From: Mycobacterium sp. PSTR-4-N
GTDB taxonomy: Bacteria; Actinomycetota; Actinomycetes; Mycobacteriales; Mycobacteriaceae
Direction: 5' to 3'
Assembly (NCBI RefSeq): GCF_022348085.1
Contig: NZ_JAKRFN010000002.1
Span: 124,001 to 188,000, forward strand
Length of the DNA: 64,000 nucleotides
Part shown: one piece after another, positions 17,746 to 26,421 of the stretch
How the letters are laid out: each line of letters starts with the position of its first letter
Numbering within the stretch: the first letter of the stretch is position 1
Program-made: the position numbers and the translations under genes
The notes under the pieces: model-generated
What the model saw: only the letters and a program-made list of their open reading frames with translations
The model's database searches: none
Told to the model about the DNA's origin: nothing

Positions 17746-18660
17746 CTACTCGGGTGCGGGCGAGCGCCCGCCGGCGAGAGTCTGGCGGGCCAACTTCGCA
17801 AGCTCCTTCGTCGCGGGCGACAGGATCGTCGACTGCTTCTGGATGAGCGCGACCGTGTCGAAGAGCGGCTCGTCCAACGGCAGATACCTGACGCCGGGTG
17901 GCGCGACCGCGGATTCCGCGACGGCCTTGGCCACGACGGTCTCGCCCGCGCCCGCCGCGACCAGATCCAGTGCGGTGTCGACCTGTTCGACCTCGATCAC
18001 GGGCTCGAGCGCGAGGCCCCGCAACAGCGCGCGTTCCGCCAGTTGGCGGCGTGTGGGATCACGCCATCCCGCGTGCGCGTCATAGAGAATCAGCTTCGCC
18101 GCCACCATGTCCTCGATGGATACGGGGCCGGTACGCCACGGGTACGACGTCGCGAAAACCACCTCGTCCTTGCGCAACGGCGTCACCGACAGCTCGTGCG
18201 TGTCCACGGGAAGCACCACCAACCCGGCCTCGAGGGCGCCGTCGCGAACCAGGTCAGCGACGTCGGCGGAATTCACACCGATGACGCGGAGTCGCACATT
18301 CGGGTACTCGGCATGAAACGACGTCAGCAGATCCGCCATCGCGTAGAACTTCGCGTTACGCAGCAATCCGAACGACGCCACGCCGCCCTGCAGACCGGTG
18401 ACCGCCCGCAAGGCCCGGTCGGCACCATCGGCCGACGCCAGCGTCTGCTCGGCCAGTGGCATCAGCTCCTCTCCGGGCGTGGTGAGAATCAGCCGGCGCG
18501 CACCGCGAACGAAAAGCGGTGTGCCGTAGCTCTGTTCGATACGCCGGATGGTCTCGGAGACGGTGGGTTGCGACATGTGCAGCTGCTTGGCCGCCGCCGT
18601 GAACGAGCCGCACTGCGCCGCCGTGACGAACACGCGCAGCTGGATGAGCGACAGTGACAT
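17746..18660 (-). CDS. LysR-family transcriptional regulator of the nitrilase cassette
   Basis: The 304-residue protein has the LysR winged helix-turn-helix at residues 5-62 (LIQLRVFVTAAQCGSFTAAA, then MSQPTVSETIRRIE) and a periplasmic-binding-protein-like effector domain from about 90. The ATG at 18660 gives the standard MSLSLIQLRVF start; the longer reading frame runs into the intergenic region. It is divergent from the APC permease gene across 108 bases, the usual arrangement in which the LysR protein controls the neighbour and itself. The effector is unknown and may be the transported compound or a nitrile or alcohol intermediate. Confidence 0.87.
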   Translation of the reverse strand: MSLSLIQLRVFVTAAQCGSFTAAAKQLHMSQPTVSETIRRIEQSYGTPLFVRGARRLILTTPGEELMPLAEQTLASADGADRALRAVTGLQGGVASFGLLRNAKFYAMADLLTSFHAEYPNVRLRVIGVNSADVADLVRDGALEAGLVVLPVDTHELSVTPLRKDEVVFATSYPWRTGPVSIEDMVAAKLILYDAHAGWRDPTRRQLAERALLRGLALEPVIEVEQVDTALDLVAAGAGETVVAKAVAESAVAPPGVRYLPLDEPLFDTVALIQKQSTILSPATKELAKLARQTLAGGRSPAPE

Positions 18661-18696
18661 AGGTAAACACGATAGCAGTCCTCGGTTTTCACAAGG

Positions 18697-18725
18697 TTGT
18701 CCTCTTACTCGACCGTTCATACGCT
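18697..18725 (+). promoter_or_regulatory. SigA-type promoter of the APC permease gene
   Basis: TTGTCC at 18697-18702 and TACGCT at 18720-18725 are separated by 17 bases, close to the vegetative consensus. A transcript starting near 18732 would have a leader of about 37 bases with AGGAGG before the permease ATG. The region between this promoter and the LysR start is the likely regulator-binding site. Confidence 0.6.
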
Positions 18726-18768
18726 GGCGAGAACCACGATCGCGCAATTGCAATCCAGGAGGATCACC

Positions 18769-20259
18769 ATGGACACCTCGGAGGAGGACCGCCAGCTCGG
18801 TGAGCTCGGCTACACCCAGAAGCTCAGCCGGTCGGTGGGAGGAGTGTCGTCCTTCTTCCTCGGCTTCTCCGTCATCAGCGCCACGACCGCGGTGTTCTCC
18901 GGGTTCGGATTCGGGTTGAGCACGGCGGGCCCGGCCTTCGTGTGGACCTTCCCACTCGCGGTCGTCGTGTTCTTCGTGTGGGCGCTGATCGCCGCCGATC
19001 TGGTGGTGAAACTACCTCTCGCGGGATACGCCTACCAGTGGACCAGCCGGCTCGTCAGCCCGCACCTGGGCTGGTTCACCGGCTTCGCCGGTGCCGTCGG
19101 ATTCATCAGTGGTTTCACCGGCGTCGCGTTCGTGATGTCCGGATACATCGGCAGCCTGCTGGGCATCGAGATGACCACGACTGCGCAGATATTCACGTCG
19201 ATCGTCGTCGTGCTGCTGTGCGTCCTGATCAATGTGTACGGTGTGCGGCTTGCCACCATGCTGAACAACATCGGGGTGGCGCTGGAACTGGTGGTGACGA
19301 TCGGCGCGACGGTCTTCATCGCGATCGTCGCGTTCTTCGTCACCAATGAACATCAAGGCATCGAGTTCCTCTTCTCCGGCGGTGCCGCAGGTGATTCCAC
19401 GTCGCCCTACGTCATCGTCTGGCTGACCGCGAGCCTCGGCTGCATCTTCGGACTGCTCGGCGTGGAGGCGGCCGCAGACGTCGCCGAGGAGACGAAGAAC
19501 GCCCGTCGCACCATCCCGCGCACGATGTTCCTCGCCCTCGGGGTGGCGTCGGCGATCGAGTTCTTCATGTACATCGTCTTCCTCCTGGTGATCAAGGATC
19601 CGGCCACGCTGTCGGACAGCGCGTCACCGATCACCGACCTGTTCGCACAGCAGGTTTCGCCGTGGTTCTCGAAATTGGTGATCGCCCTGGCGCTCACCAA
19701 CATCCTGGTCTGCGTGCTCGCGAGCATGCTCGTCGCCACGCGTCTGGTGTATGCCCTGGGCCGCGACAACATGCTTCCCGGCTCCCGCGTGCTGCGTGAG
19801 GTCTCCGCCACGCACAAAGTGCCGACGTATGCCGTGTGGGCGACGGGACTGGTGTCGCTGGCGCTGCTGCTGTCCGCGCTCGCCAACCAGCAGACCTTCT
19901 CCTACATCGTCGGGATGTCGGCGCTCGGGTTCTTCGCCGTCTACCTGCTCACCACGGCCGGACTCGTCGTCGCCAACGCACGCAAGCGGATCCCGCAGGG
20001 CACCGCGGGGGTCTTCGACCTCGGCCGGATGCGATTGCCGGTCTACGTCTTCGGTCTGGTGGTGTTCGGGTCGGTCATGTGCGCGCTGCTGTTCCTGCCC
20101 GACTTCCGGGCCAACGCCATCGTGTTCGTCGTGGCGATGGGCCTGGCCGCCGTGTGGTGGCTCGTCGTCCTGAGAGGACGCATCGCCCGTGGCGATGCCG
20201 GGCCGAGGTACGCCCTGGCGACCGCAGAACGGCAGGACTCCGCCGCTGCCACCTATTGA
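18769..20259 (+). CDS. APC-superfamily amino acid/amine permease
   Basis: The 496-residue protein has twelve predicted membrane helices. Its N-terminal signature LGYTQKLSRSVGGVSSFFLGFS is typical of the amino acid/choline (ACT/BAT-like) branch of APC transporters, which take up amino acids, GABA or other amines by proton symport. The start at 18769 is supported by AGGAGG seven bases upstream. It is the first gene to the right of the LysR gene and is followed by a strong hairpin at 20278-20313, then by the dehydrogenase and nitrilase genes. It probably imports the substrate or precursor of that pathway; the compound cannot be read from sequence. Confidence 0.87.
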   Translation: MDTSEEDRQLGELGYTQKLSRSVGGVSSFFLGFSVISATTAVFSGFGFGLSTAGPAFVWTFPLAVVVFFVWALIAADLVVKLPLAGYAYQWTSRLVSPHLGWFTGFAGAVGFISGFTGVAFVMSGYIGSLLGIEMTTTAQIFTSIVVVLLCVLINVYGVRLATMLNNIGVALELVVTIGATVFIAIVAFFVTNEHQGIEFLFSGGAAGDSTSPYVIVWLTASLGCIFGLLGVEAAADVAEETKNARRTIPRTMFLALGVASAIEFFMYIVFLLVIKDPATLSDSASPITDLFAQQVSPWFSKLVIALALTNILVCVLASMLVATRLVYALGRDNMLPGSRVLREVSATHKVPTYAVWATGLVSLALLLSALANQQTFSYIVGMSALGFFAVYLLTTAGLVVANARKRIPQGTAGVFDLGRMRLPVYVFGLVVFGSVMCALLFLPDFRANAIVFVVAMGLAAVWWLVVLRGRIARGDAGPRYALATAERQDSAAATY

Positions 20260-20277
20260 GGTTCGTTCACGAGCACC

Positions 20278-20313
20278 GTGGAGACCAAGGCCCGTCCGGG
20301 TCTTGGTCTCCAC
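20278..20313 (+). terminator. Strong hairpin between permease and dehydrogenase genes
   Basis: GTGGAGACCAAGGCCC at 20278-20293 pairs with GGGTCTTGGTCTCCAC at 20298-20313 across a four-base loop. The only imperfect pair is G-U in plus-strand RNA. GCGTTTCC follows, a weak U-rich tract. It lies 18 bases after the permease stop, so it may terminate or attenuate the permease transcript before the downstream enzymes. Confidence 0.65.
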
Positions 20314-20418
20314 GCGTTTCCGACGCACACACAGTTGCAGACGTATAGGGACACCCTCTGGCTCACCTCGGAAATCACTGTCTGGTCCGACGCCTTGCGA
20401 CTGCCTACCGTGAAGTCC

Positions 20419-21768
20419 ATGCGTTATTCGACTCCTCTTCTCGACCGCCTGCAGGGCAGGTTTCGGCACCTCAAGCGTCCCCTCGTCGACGTGCCCGCCG
20501 CGCAACGGGATCCCGCCGTCATCGACACCGTCACCTCGATGCTCCGGGACATCGAGGCCAGGGGCCTCGACGCCGTACGCGATTTCAGTCGTGCGCTCGA
20601 CCACGACGACCGCCAGGATTTCGAACTCTCGCAGCGCGACATCGCCACGAGCGGAGACCGCCTGCCGCGCGACCTCAGGGAGGCCATCGACCTGGGGTCG
20701 GAGCGCACCCGCGCGTTCGCGCAGGAGCAGCGCTCGCACCTGGTCGGATTCGAGACCGAGCTGTGCCCCGGCCTGGTGACGGGAACCCGGTATGTCCCCG
20801 TGGCGCGCGTGGGCGCCTACCTGCCGGCGGGCCGTTTCCCGCTGACCGCATCGGCGTTCATGACGGTGGGAGTCGCCAAAGTGGCAGGCGTGCCGACGGT
20901 GATCGCCTGCACGCCACCACAACCCGACGGCAGCGCGAACGACGCCGTCGTCTACGCGGCACACGTGTCCGGAGTCGACCGGGTGTTCATCCTCGGAGGC
21001 GTGCAGGCGCTCGCCGCGATGGCGTTCGGTCTCCTCGGCGAGCTTCCCGTCGACATGCTCGTGGGCGCGGGCAACGCCTATGTCGCCGAGGCGAAGCGAC
21101 AGCTCTTCGGCACGGTGGCCATCGACCTGCTCGCCGGCCCGTCGGAGGTCGCCGTGCTGTCCGACGAGACGGCCGACCCCGAGATCGTCGCCGCCGATCT
21201 GCTCGGCCAGGCCGAACACGGCACGAATTCGCCTGCCGCTCTTGTCACGACGTCCGAAGAGCACGGGCGCGCGGTGATCGCGGCGGTGGAGCGGCAGCTG
21301 GACGGCCTGTCCACCGAGCAGATCGCCGGACCCGCCTGGCGGGACTTCGGCGTGGTGACGGTCGCCGACGATCGCGAGACCGCCGCGCTGCTGATGGACG
21401 ACCTCGCGCCGGAGCACCTGGAGGTCATCACCGCCGACGACGGTTGGTATCACGACCGGCTGAAGAACTACGGGTCGATCTTCCTCGGGCAGTGGAGCAC
21501 GGTCGCCTATTCCGACAAGGGTATGGCGGGCACCAATCACGTCCTTCCCACGGCCGGCGGCGCGAAGCACAGCGCCGGGCTGTCGGTGTCGCGGTACCTC
21601 AAGCCGCTGACCTATCAGCGCGTCACGCGGGAAGCGACGCCCCTGCTCGCCAACGCCGTCCAGGTCATCTCCGATTCCGAGGGCATGGCCGCCCACAGCG
21701 CGACCGCCAGGCGCAGACTCGCCATCTACGCCGAGACCGTGGGCGCGGAGCAGGGCGTAGGAGGATGA
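20419..21768 (+). CDS. Histidinol-dehydrogenase-like NAD-dependent dehydrogenase (HpsN type)
   Basis: The 449-residue protein keeps the histidinol dehydrogenase zinc and catalytic residues: GQAEHG with the Gln and His ligands, PEHLEV with the catalytic Glu-His pair, an Asp before GTNHVLPT, and the C-terminal His in EGMAAHSATA. Segments such as ACTPPQPDG, VDMLVGAGNAYVAEAKRQLFG and QAEHGTNSPAALVT resemble HpsN (sulfopropanediol dehydrogenase) more than biosynthetic HisD, and no his genes are near. It should oxidise a primary alcohol to an acid in two NAD-dependent steps. Start is uncertain: ATG 20419 or GTG 20410. A GTG at 20278 lies inside the hairpin and is rejected. Confidence 0.82.
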   Translation: MRYSTPLLDRLQGRFRHLKRPLVDVPAAQRDPAVIDTVTSMLRDIEARGLDAVRDFSRALDHDDRQDFELSQRDIATSGDRLPRDLREAIDLGSERTRAFAQEQRSHLVGFETELCPGLVTGTRYVPVARVGAYLPAGRFPLTASAFMTVGVAKVAGVPTVIACTPPQPDGSANDAVVYAAHVSGVDRVFILGGVQALAAMAFGLLGELPVDMLVGAGNAYVAEAKRQLFGTVAIDLLAGPSEVAVLSDETADPEIVAADLLGQAEHGTNSPAALVTTSEEHGRAVIAAVERQLDGLSTEQIAGPAWRDFGVVTVADDRETAALLMDDLAPEHLEVITADDGWYHDRLKNYGSIFLGQWSTVAYSDKGMAGTNHVLPTAGGAKHSAGLSVSRYLKPLTYQRVTREATPLLANAVQVISDSEGMAAHSATARRRLAIYAETVGAEQGVGG

Positions 21769-21773
21769 GCGAC

Positions 21774-22724
21774 ATGGATCAGACTCTCGTCGTCGGCGCC
21801 GTCCAAATGGCACCCTTGTTCCTCGACCGTGCGGCCACCCTCGACAAGGTCGAGCGGTACATCGACGAGGCCGGTGCGAGCGGGTGCCGCCTCGTCGCCT
21901 TCGGGGAGACACTCGTACCCGGCTATCCGTTCTGGCTGGGACGCACCGACGGGGCGAAGTTCAATTCCGACCTCCAGCGGGAGATCCATTCGCTGTACCT
22001 GCAGGAAGCCGTGCAAATCGAGGCCGGCCATCTCGACGGCGTGCGAGAAGCCGCACGGCGCAACGTCACGACCGTCGTGCTCGGCGTCGCCGAGCGCCCC
22101 GCCGACCGCGGCGGCCACAGCATCTACTGTTCCGCGGTGACGATCGATGCGAGCGGCGACGTGGCGTCCGTGCACCGAAAGCTCACTCCCACATACGAAG
22201 AGCGACTCAGCTGGTCCAGCGGCGACGGCCACGGACTCGTCACGCACGCACTGTCGCCGTTCACCCTCGGCTCGCTCAACTGCTGGGAGAACTGGATGCC
22301 GTTGTCGCGCACCGCGCTGTATTCCCAGGGCGAGGATCTGCACGTCGCGCTGTGGCCGGGCGATGTCTACGACACCGCCGACGCCACCCGGTTCATCGCG
22401 CTCGAATCCCGGTCCTATGTCATCTCCGTGTCCGGCGTATTGCGCCGCGAGCACATTCCCGACGTCATGCCGGGCGCGGACATGATGCGCGAGGCGAGCG
22501 ACGAACAGATCAGCACCGGCGGGACGTGCATCGCCGCACCCGACGGCAGCTGGGTTGTCGAACCGATCGCCGACACCGAGGGACTGACCGTGGCCACTCT
22601 CGACCACGGTCAGGTGCGCCGGGAGCGCCAGAACTTCGATCCGGCAGGCCATTACGGTCGTCCCGATGTGACCAGACTCGTGGTCGACCGTCGGCGCCAG
22701 GCACTGACGACCTTCACGGACTGA
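21774..22724 (+). CDS. Nitrilase (carbon-nitrogen hydrolase, true nitrilase branch)
   Basis: The 316-residue enzyme has the Glu-Lys-Cys triad of the nitrilase superfamily: Glu in AFGETLVPGYPFWL, Lys in VHRKLTPTYEERL and Cys in GSLNCWENWMPL. The CWEN-W-M-PL form is that of true nitrilases, which hydrolyse R-CN to the acid plus ammonia, rather than amidases. AGGAGG at 21759-21764 is nine bases before the ATG at 21774, so that start is preferred over the ATG at 21765 that overlaps the dehydrogenase stop. The tight junction makes nitrile hydrolysis and alcohol oxidation steps of one pathway. The substrate is unknown. Confidence 0.88.
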   Translation: MDQTLVVGAVQMAPLFLDRAATLDKVERYIDEAGASGCRLVAFGETLVPGYPFWLGRTDGAKFNSDLQREIHSLYLQEAVQIEAGHLDGVREAARRNVTTVVLGVAERPADRGGHSIYCSAVTIDASGDVASVHRKLTPTYEERLSWSSGDGHGLVTHALSPFTLGSLNCWENWMPLSRTALYSQGEDLHVALWPGDVYDTADATRFIALESRSYVISVSGVLRREHIPDVMPGADMMREASDEQISTGGTCIAAPDGSWVVEPIADTEGLTVATLDHGQVRRERQNFDPAGHYGRPDVTRLVVDRRRQALTTFTD

Positions 22725-22732
22725 CCGTCGCG

Positions 22733-24553
22733 TCAGGCCAGCGATTGCACCCAGGACCGGTGCAGCGCGGCGTAATGCCCGCCGTCGCGGCCAGTCAGCT
22801 CCTCCGGCGAGCCGTCCTCGACGATGCGGCCGTGCTCGAGCACCAGCACCCGGTCGGCGATCTGCACGGTCGAGAGCCGGTGGGCGATCACGATCGCAGT
22901 GCGCTCGGCGAGCACCGTTTCCAGCGCCCGCTGCACCATCCGCTCACTCGGGATGTCCAGCGACGAGGTGGCCTCGTCGAGAATCAGCACCGCGGGATCG
23001 GCCAGGAACGCGCGCGCGAACGCGACCAACTGACGCTGGCCGGCCGAGAGCCGGCCACCACGCTTGGCGACGTCGGTGTCGTATCCATCGGGCAGTGCGG
23101 CGATGAAGCCGTCCGCGCCGACCGCCTCCGCCGCAGCCCGCACCTCCGCATCGGTGGCGTCGGGCTTGCCGAAGCGGATGTTGTCGGCGACCGTGCCGTC
23201 GAACATGAAGTTCTCCTGCGTCACCATGACCACGTGGCGGCGCAGCTCGGTCTGCCGCACATCGCGCAAGTCCACCCCGTCGAGGGACACGCTGCCCGAC
23301 ACCGGGTCGTAGAACCGGGTGACCAGCTTGGCGATCGTGGTCTTGCCCGCGCCGGTGGTGCCGACCAGGGCGACGGTCTGCCCGGCGGGAACCACGAGGT
23401 CCAGCTGCGGCAACACCGGCCGATTCGGGACGTAGGAGAACCGGACGTCGCGGAAGGCGATCTCGCCGCGCACGGTGTCGAGGGCGACGGGCTCGGCCGG
23501 GTCACCGATGCCGGGTTTCTCGGCGAGCACCCCGGCGAGCTTCTCCAGCGCCGATGACGCGGACTGGAAGGTGTTGAAGAACTGTGAGATCTCCTGCATC
23601 GGCTCGAAGAACATCCGCAGGTACAGCAAGAACGCGGCCAGCGTCCCGATCGTCATCTCGCCGTGCAGCACCCGGTACCCGCCGTAGATCAGCACGACAC
23701 CGGTGGTGATGTTGCCGACGAACTTGACGCCGGGCATGAAGATCGCCAGCAGCTTGAACGTCTTCTCGTTGATGACCCGGTAGCGGTCGGCGACGTCTTC
23801 GAAGATCTGCTGGTTGCGCGGCTCCCGGCGATAGGCCTGCACCGCCTTGATGCCCGTCATGGTCTCGACGAACTGCACGATCACCAGCGCCGAGATCTCG
23901 CGCACCTCACGGTAGATCCGGGACGACTCGCGGTGGAACCACGCAACGAGCACGACCAGGATCGGGAAGGCCGCCAGACACATCAGCCCGAGTTCGGCGT
24001 CGAGCGTGATCAGCAGGATGGCGGTGCCGACAAGGGTGAGCACCGCGGTGATCAGGCTGTCGAAGCCCGTCTCCAACATGTCCTGGATGGCCTCGACGTC
24101 GTTGGTGGAGCGGCTGACCACCCGGCCCGAGGTGTAGCGATCGTGAAAGGCGATGTCGAGGCGGCCGAAATGGCGGAACACCCGTCGGCGCAGTTCCCGC
24201 AGCACGCGCTGACCGACGCGACCCGAGCGGCGCAGGAAGAACATCCGCGCACTGGCCTGTACGAGGACCACGGCGCACAGCACCCCGACGATCGTCATCA
24301 ACGTCGTCGCCGGCCCACCCTGCAGCAGCGGCGGGATGCCGTTGTCGATTCCTCTCTGCACCAGGATCGGAACCGAGAGGCGCGCAACGTTTTCCACGAC
24401 CACGACGACGGCGAGCGCGGCCACCGTCCACTTGTAGGGACGCAGCAGCGAGCCCAGCAGCGCGCGGGCCTCGCGGCGCCGCGGCACCGATTCGTCGATG
24501 GGGAGGTCGTCGTGCTCGTCGAAGCGTCCGCGCCAGTCCGGGGCCACACTCAC
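22733..24553 (-). CDS. ABC exporter half-transporter, canonical Walker B, altered signature
   Basis: The 606-residue protein has six membrane helices (about residues 40-320) followed by an ABC domain with Walker A VGTTGAGKTT, signature RLSAGQRQ, Walker B LILDEATSSLD and H-loop IAHRLS. The signature has Ala in place of the first Gly of LSGGQ. Combined with the altered Walker B of the upstream gene, this predicts that the two products form a heterodimer with one active and one degenerate ATP site. Its start overlaps the upstream gene's stop by four bases. It likely exports lipids, peptides or drugs. Confidence 0.87.
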   Translation of the reverse strand: MSVAPDWRGRFDEHDDLPIDESVPRRREARALLGSLLRPYKWTVAALAVVVVVENVARLSVPILVQRGIDNGIPPLLQGGPATTLMTIVGVLCAVVLVQASARMFFLRRSGRVGQRVLRELRRRVFRHFGRLDIAFHDRYTSGRVVSRSTNDVEAIQDMLETGFDSLITAVLTLVGTAILLITLDAELGLMCLAAFPILVVLVAWFHRESSRIYREVREISALVIVQFVETMTGIKAVQAYRREPRNQQIFEDVADRYRVINEKTFKLLAIFMPGVKFVGNITTGVVLIYGGYRVLHGEMTIGTLAAFLLYLRMFFEPMQEISQFFNTFQSASSALEKLAGVLAEKPGIGDPAEPVALDTVRGEIAFRDVRFSYVPNRPVLPQLDLVVPAGQTVALVGTTGAGKTTIAKLVTRFYDPVSGSVSLDGVDLRDVRQTELRRHVVMVTQENFMFDGTVADNIRFGKPDATDAEVRAAAEAVGADGFIAALPDGYDTDVAKRGGRLSAGQRQLVAFARAFLADPAVLILDEATSSLDIPSERMVQRALETVLAERTAIVIAHRLSTVQIADRVLVLEHGRIVEDGSPEELTGRDGGHYAALHRSWVQSLA

Positions 24554-26421
24554 GTCTGCCCCTCCAGGATCTCGTGATCCAACCGCGCCCGCTCGGCCCG
24601 CTGCTCCCAGTCGGCCTCGCGTTCACAGCCGTCGTCGAGTTCGTCGTCGGCGGCCAGCAGGTAGCGGTACGCGGGGACATCGGCCAGCAGCTCGGCGTGC
24701 GTGCCGACGTGGGTGATGGTCCCGTTCTGCAGCAGCGCCACCCGATCGGCGAGCAGCACCGTCGACGCGCGGTGGGCCACCACCACGCCGGTGACCGCGT
24801 GCAGGACGCGGCGCAGCGCCTCCTCGACGACGGCCTCGGTGTGCACGTCCAGAGCGCTCAACGTGTCGTCGAGAACCAGGATGCGCGGGGCGGCCAGAAT
24901 GGCGCGCGCCAGCGAAAGACGTTGTCGCTGACCGCCCGACAGGCTCATCCCCTGCTCACCGATGCGGGTGTCCAGACCGTAGGGCAGGTCGTAGACGAAC
25001 TCCGCCGCCGCCACCTCGACGGCCTGACGCAGCTCGTCGTCGGTCGCCCCGGGGTTACCGAGGCGCAGATTCTCTGCGACCGACATCGAGAACAGCGTCG
25101 GATCCTCGAACGCCGTGGCCACCGCCTTCCGCAGCGCCTCGAGACTGAGCTCGCGGATGTCCTGGGCGTCGATGCGGATCTCGCCCTCGGTCACGTCGTA
25201 GAGCCGAGACAGCAGACCCACCAGCACCGACTTGCCCGATCCGGTCGCGCCGACCAGCGCGAGCGTCTCCCCCGGCTCCACGGTCACGGTGACATGACGC
25301 AGCGCCCAGTCGTCGGAGTCCGGGAAACGGAAGCCGACGTCGACGAGCTCGAGGCGGCCTCCCCGCGGCGTCGCATCACGCGGGCCGTCGGTGATCTCGC
25401 GCGGCGCATCGAAGATCTCGGCGATGCGGTTCGCCGCGGTGAAGGACTCCTGCGTCATCGACAGCAGGAAGCCGAGCGACGCGATCGGCCACACCAGCGA
25501 GAGCATCATCGTGATGAACGCGACCAACGTGCCCATCGTCACGTAGCCGTGGCCGGCAGCGTAGGCACCGAAGCCGAGCACGAGGATCAGCGTCAGGTTC
25601 GGGATGATCTCCAGCAGCGTCCAGAACTTGGCCGACACCGACACCCGGCGCACCTGCGTCTCGTACAGATCGGTGAGTTGCTCGTCGAAGCGGTCGTAGA
25701 CGTAGTCCTCGCGGCCGAAGGACTTGACCACGCGCAACCCGAGCGCGGCCTCCTCCACGTGGGTGGCTACGTGGCCGGCCTGATCCTGGGCCTGCCGTGA
25801 CAGCCGCGTGTACTCCTGCTGGAAGTGCAGCACCGTCAGCGTGATCGGCACGATCGACACCAGCACCACCACACCGAGCGGCCAGTACATCGCGAGCAGG
25901 ATCGCGGTGACGATGGTGATCTGCAGGATGTTGAGGATCAGGAATGTGAGCCCGAACGACATGAACCGCCGAATCGAGCTCAGGTCGTTCATGATTCGCG
26001 ACAGCAGCTGACCGGACTGCCAGCGGCCGTGGAACGACATCGGCAGGATCTGCAACCGCGCGTAGAGGTCTTTGCGGATGTCGGCCTCGACGCCCATCGT
26101 CGCGCGGGCCACCAGCCATCGCCGGATGAACCACAGCGCCGCCTCGGCGATGCCCAGTCCCATCGCCGCGGCGCCCAGCGTCCACAGCCCCTGCTGGTCC
26201 TGGTGTCGCACCGGCCCGTCGATCACCGCTTTGGTCATCAACGGGATTCCGACCGTGGCACCCAGACTCGCGAAGGCCACGGTGAACATCAGGATCCAGC
26301 GCCCGCGGTACGGGAGCAGGTACGGCAGCATCCGCCACAGGTCCGAGCTGGGCCTCACCCGCCGGGGCCGCGGCGCGATCGCGGGCGCTGCGCGCAGCGC
26401 GTTGGTTCCGGAGTCAGCCAC
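24550..26421 (-). CDS. ABC exporter half-transporter with degenerate Walker B
   Basis: The 623-residue protein has the type IV exporter layout: six helices, then an ABC domain with Walker A VGATGSGKSV, a canonical signature SLSGGQRQRLS, and Walker B ILVLDDTLSALD. The catalytic Glu after the Walker B Asp is Asp here, which usually makes that site hydrolytically weak. Together with the LSAGQ signature of its downstream partner, this matches heterodimeric exporters such as TM287/288. The start is GTG at 26421, overlapping the end of the third ABC gene by eight bases, so the three form one transcript. Confidence 0.87.
   Translation of the reverse strand: MADSGTNALRAAPAIAPRPRRVRPSSDLWRMLPYLLPYRGRWILMFTVAFASLGATVGIPLMTKAVIDGPVRHQDQQGLWTLGAAAMGLGIAEAALWFIRRWLVARATMGVEADIRKDLYARLQILPMSFHGRWQSGQLLSRIMNDLSSIRRFMSFGLTFLILNILQITIVTAILLAMYWPLGVVVLVSIVPITLTVLHFQQEYTRLSRQAQDQAGHVATHVEEAALGLRVVKSFGREDYVYDRFDEQLTDLYETQVRRVSVSAKFWTLLEIIPNLTLILVLGFGAYAAGHGYVTMGTLVAFITMMLSLVWPIASLGFLLSMTQESFTAANRIAEIFDAPREITDGPRDATPRGGRLELVDVGFRFPDSDDWALRHVTVTVEPGETLALVGATGSGKSVLVGLLSRLYDVTEGEIRIDAQDIRELSLEALRKAVATAFEDPTLFSMSVAENLRLGNPGATDDELRQAVEVAAAEFVYDLPYGLDTRIGEQGMSLSGGQRQRLSLARAILAAPRILVLDDTLSALDVHTEAVVEEALRRVLHAVTGVVVAHRASTVLLADRVALLQNGTITHVGTHAELLADVPAYRYLLAADDELDDGCEREADWEQRAERARLDHEILEGQT

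Noticed and set aside
20278..20418. N-terminal extension of the dehydrogenase from GTG 20278
   Set aside because: The codon lies in the stem of a strong hairpin, and the added residues are not family-like.
20419..21768. Biosynthetic histidinol dehydrogenase (hisD)
   Set aside because: No other his genes are near, the neighbour is a nitrilase, and the sequence resembles HpsN more.
19624..21912. 762-codon minus-strand frame across the permease and dehydrogenase
   Set aside because: It is antisense to both genes, whose motifs are unambiguous.
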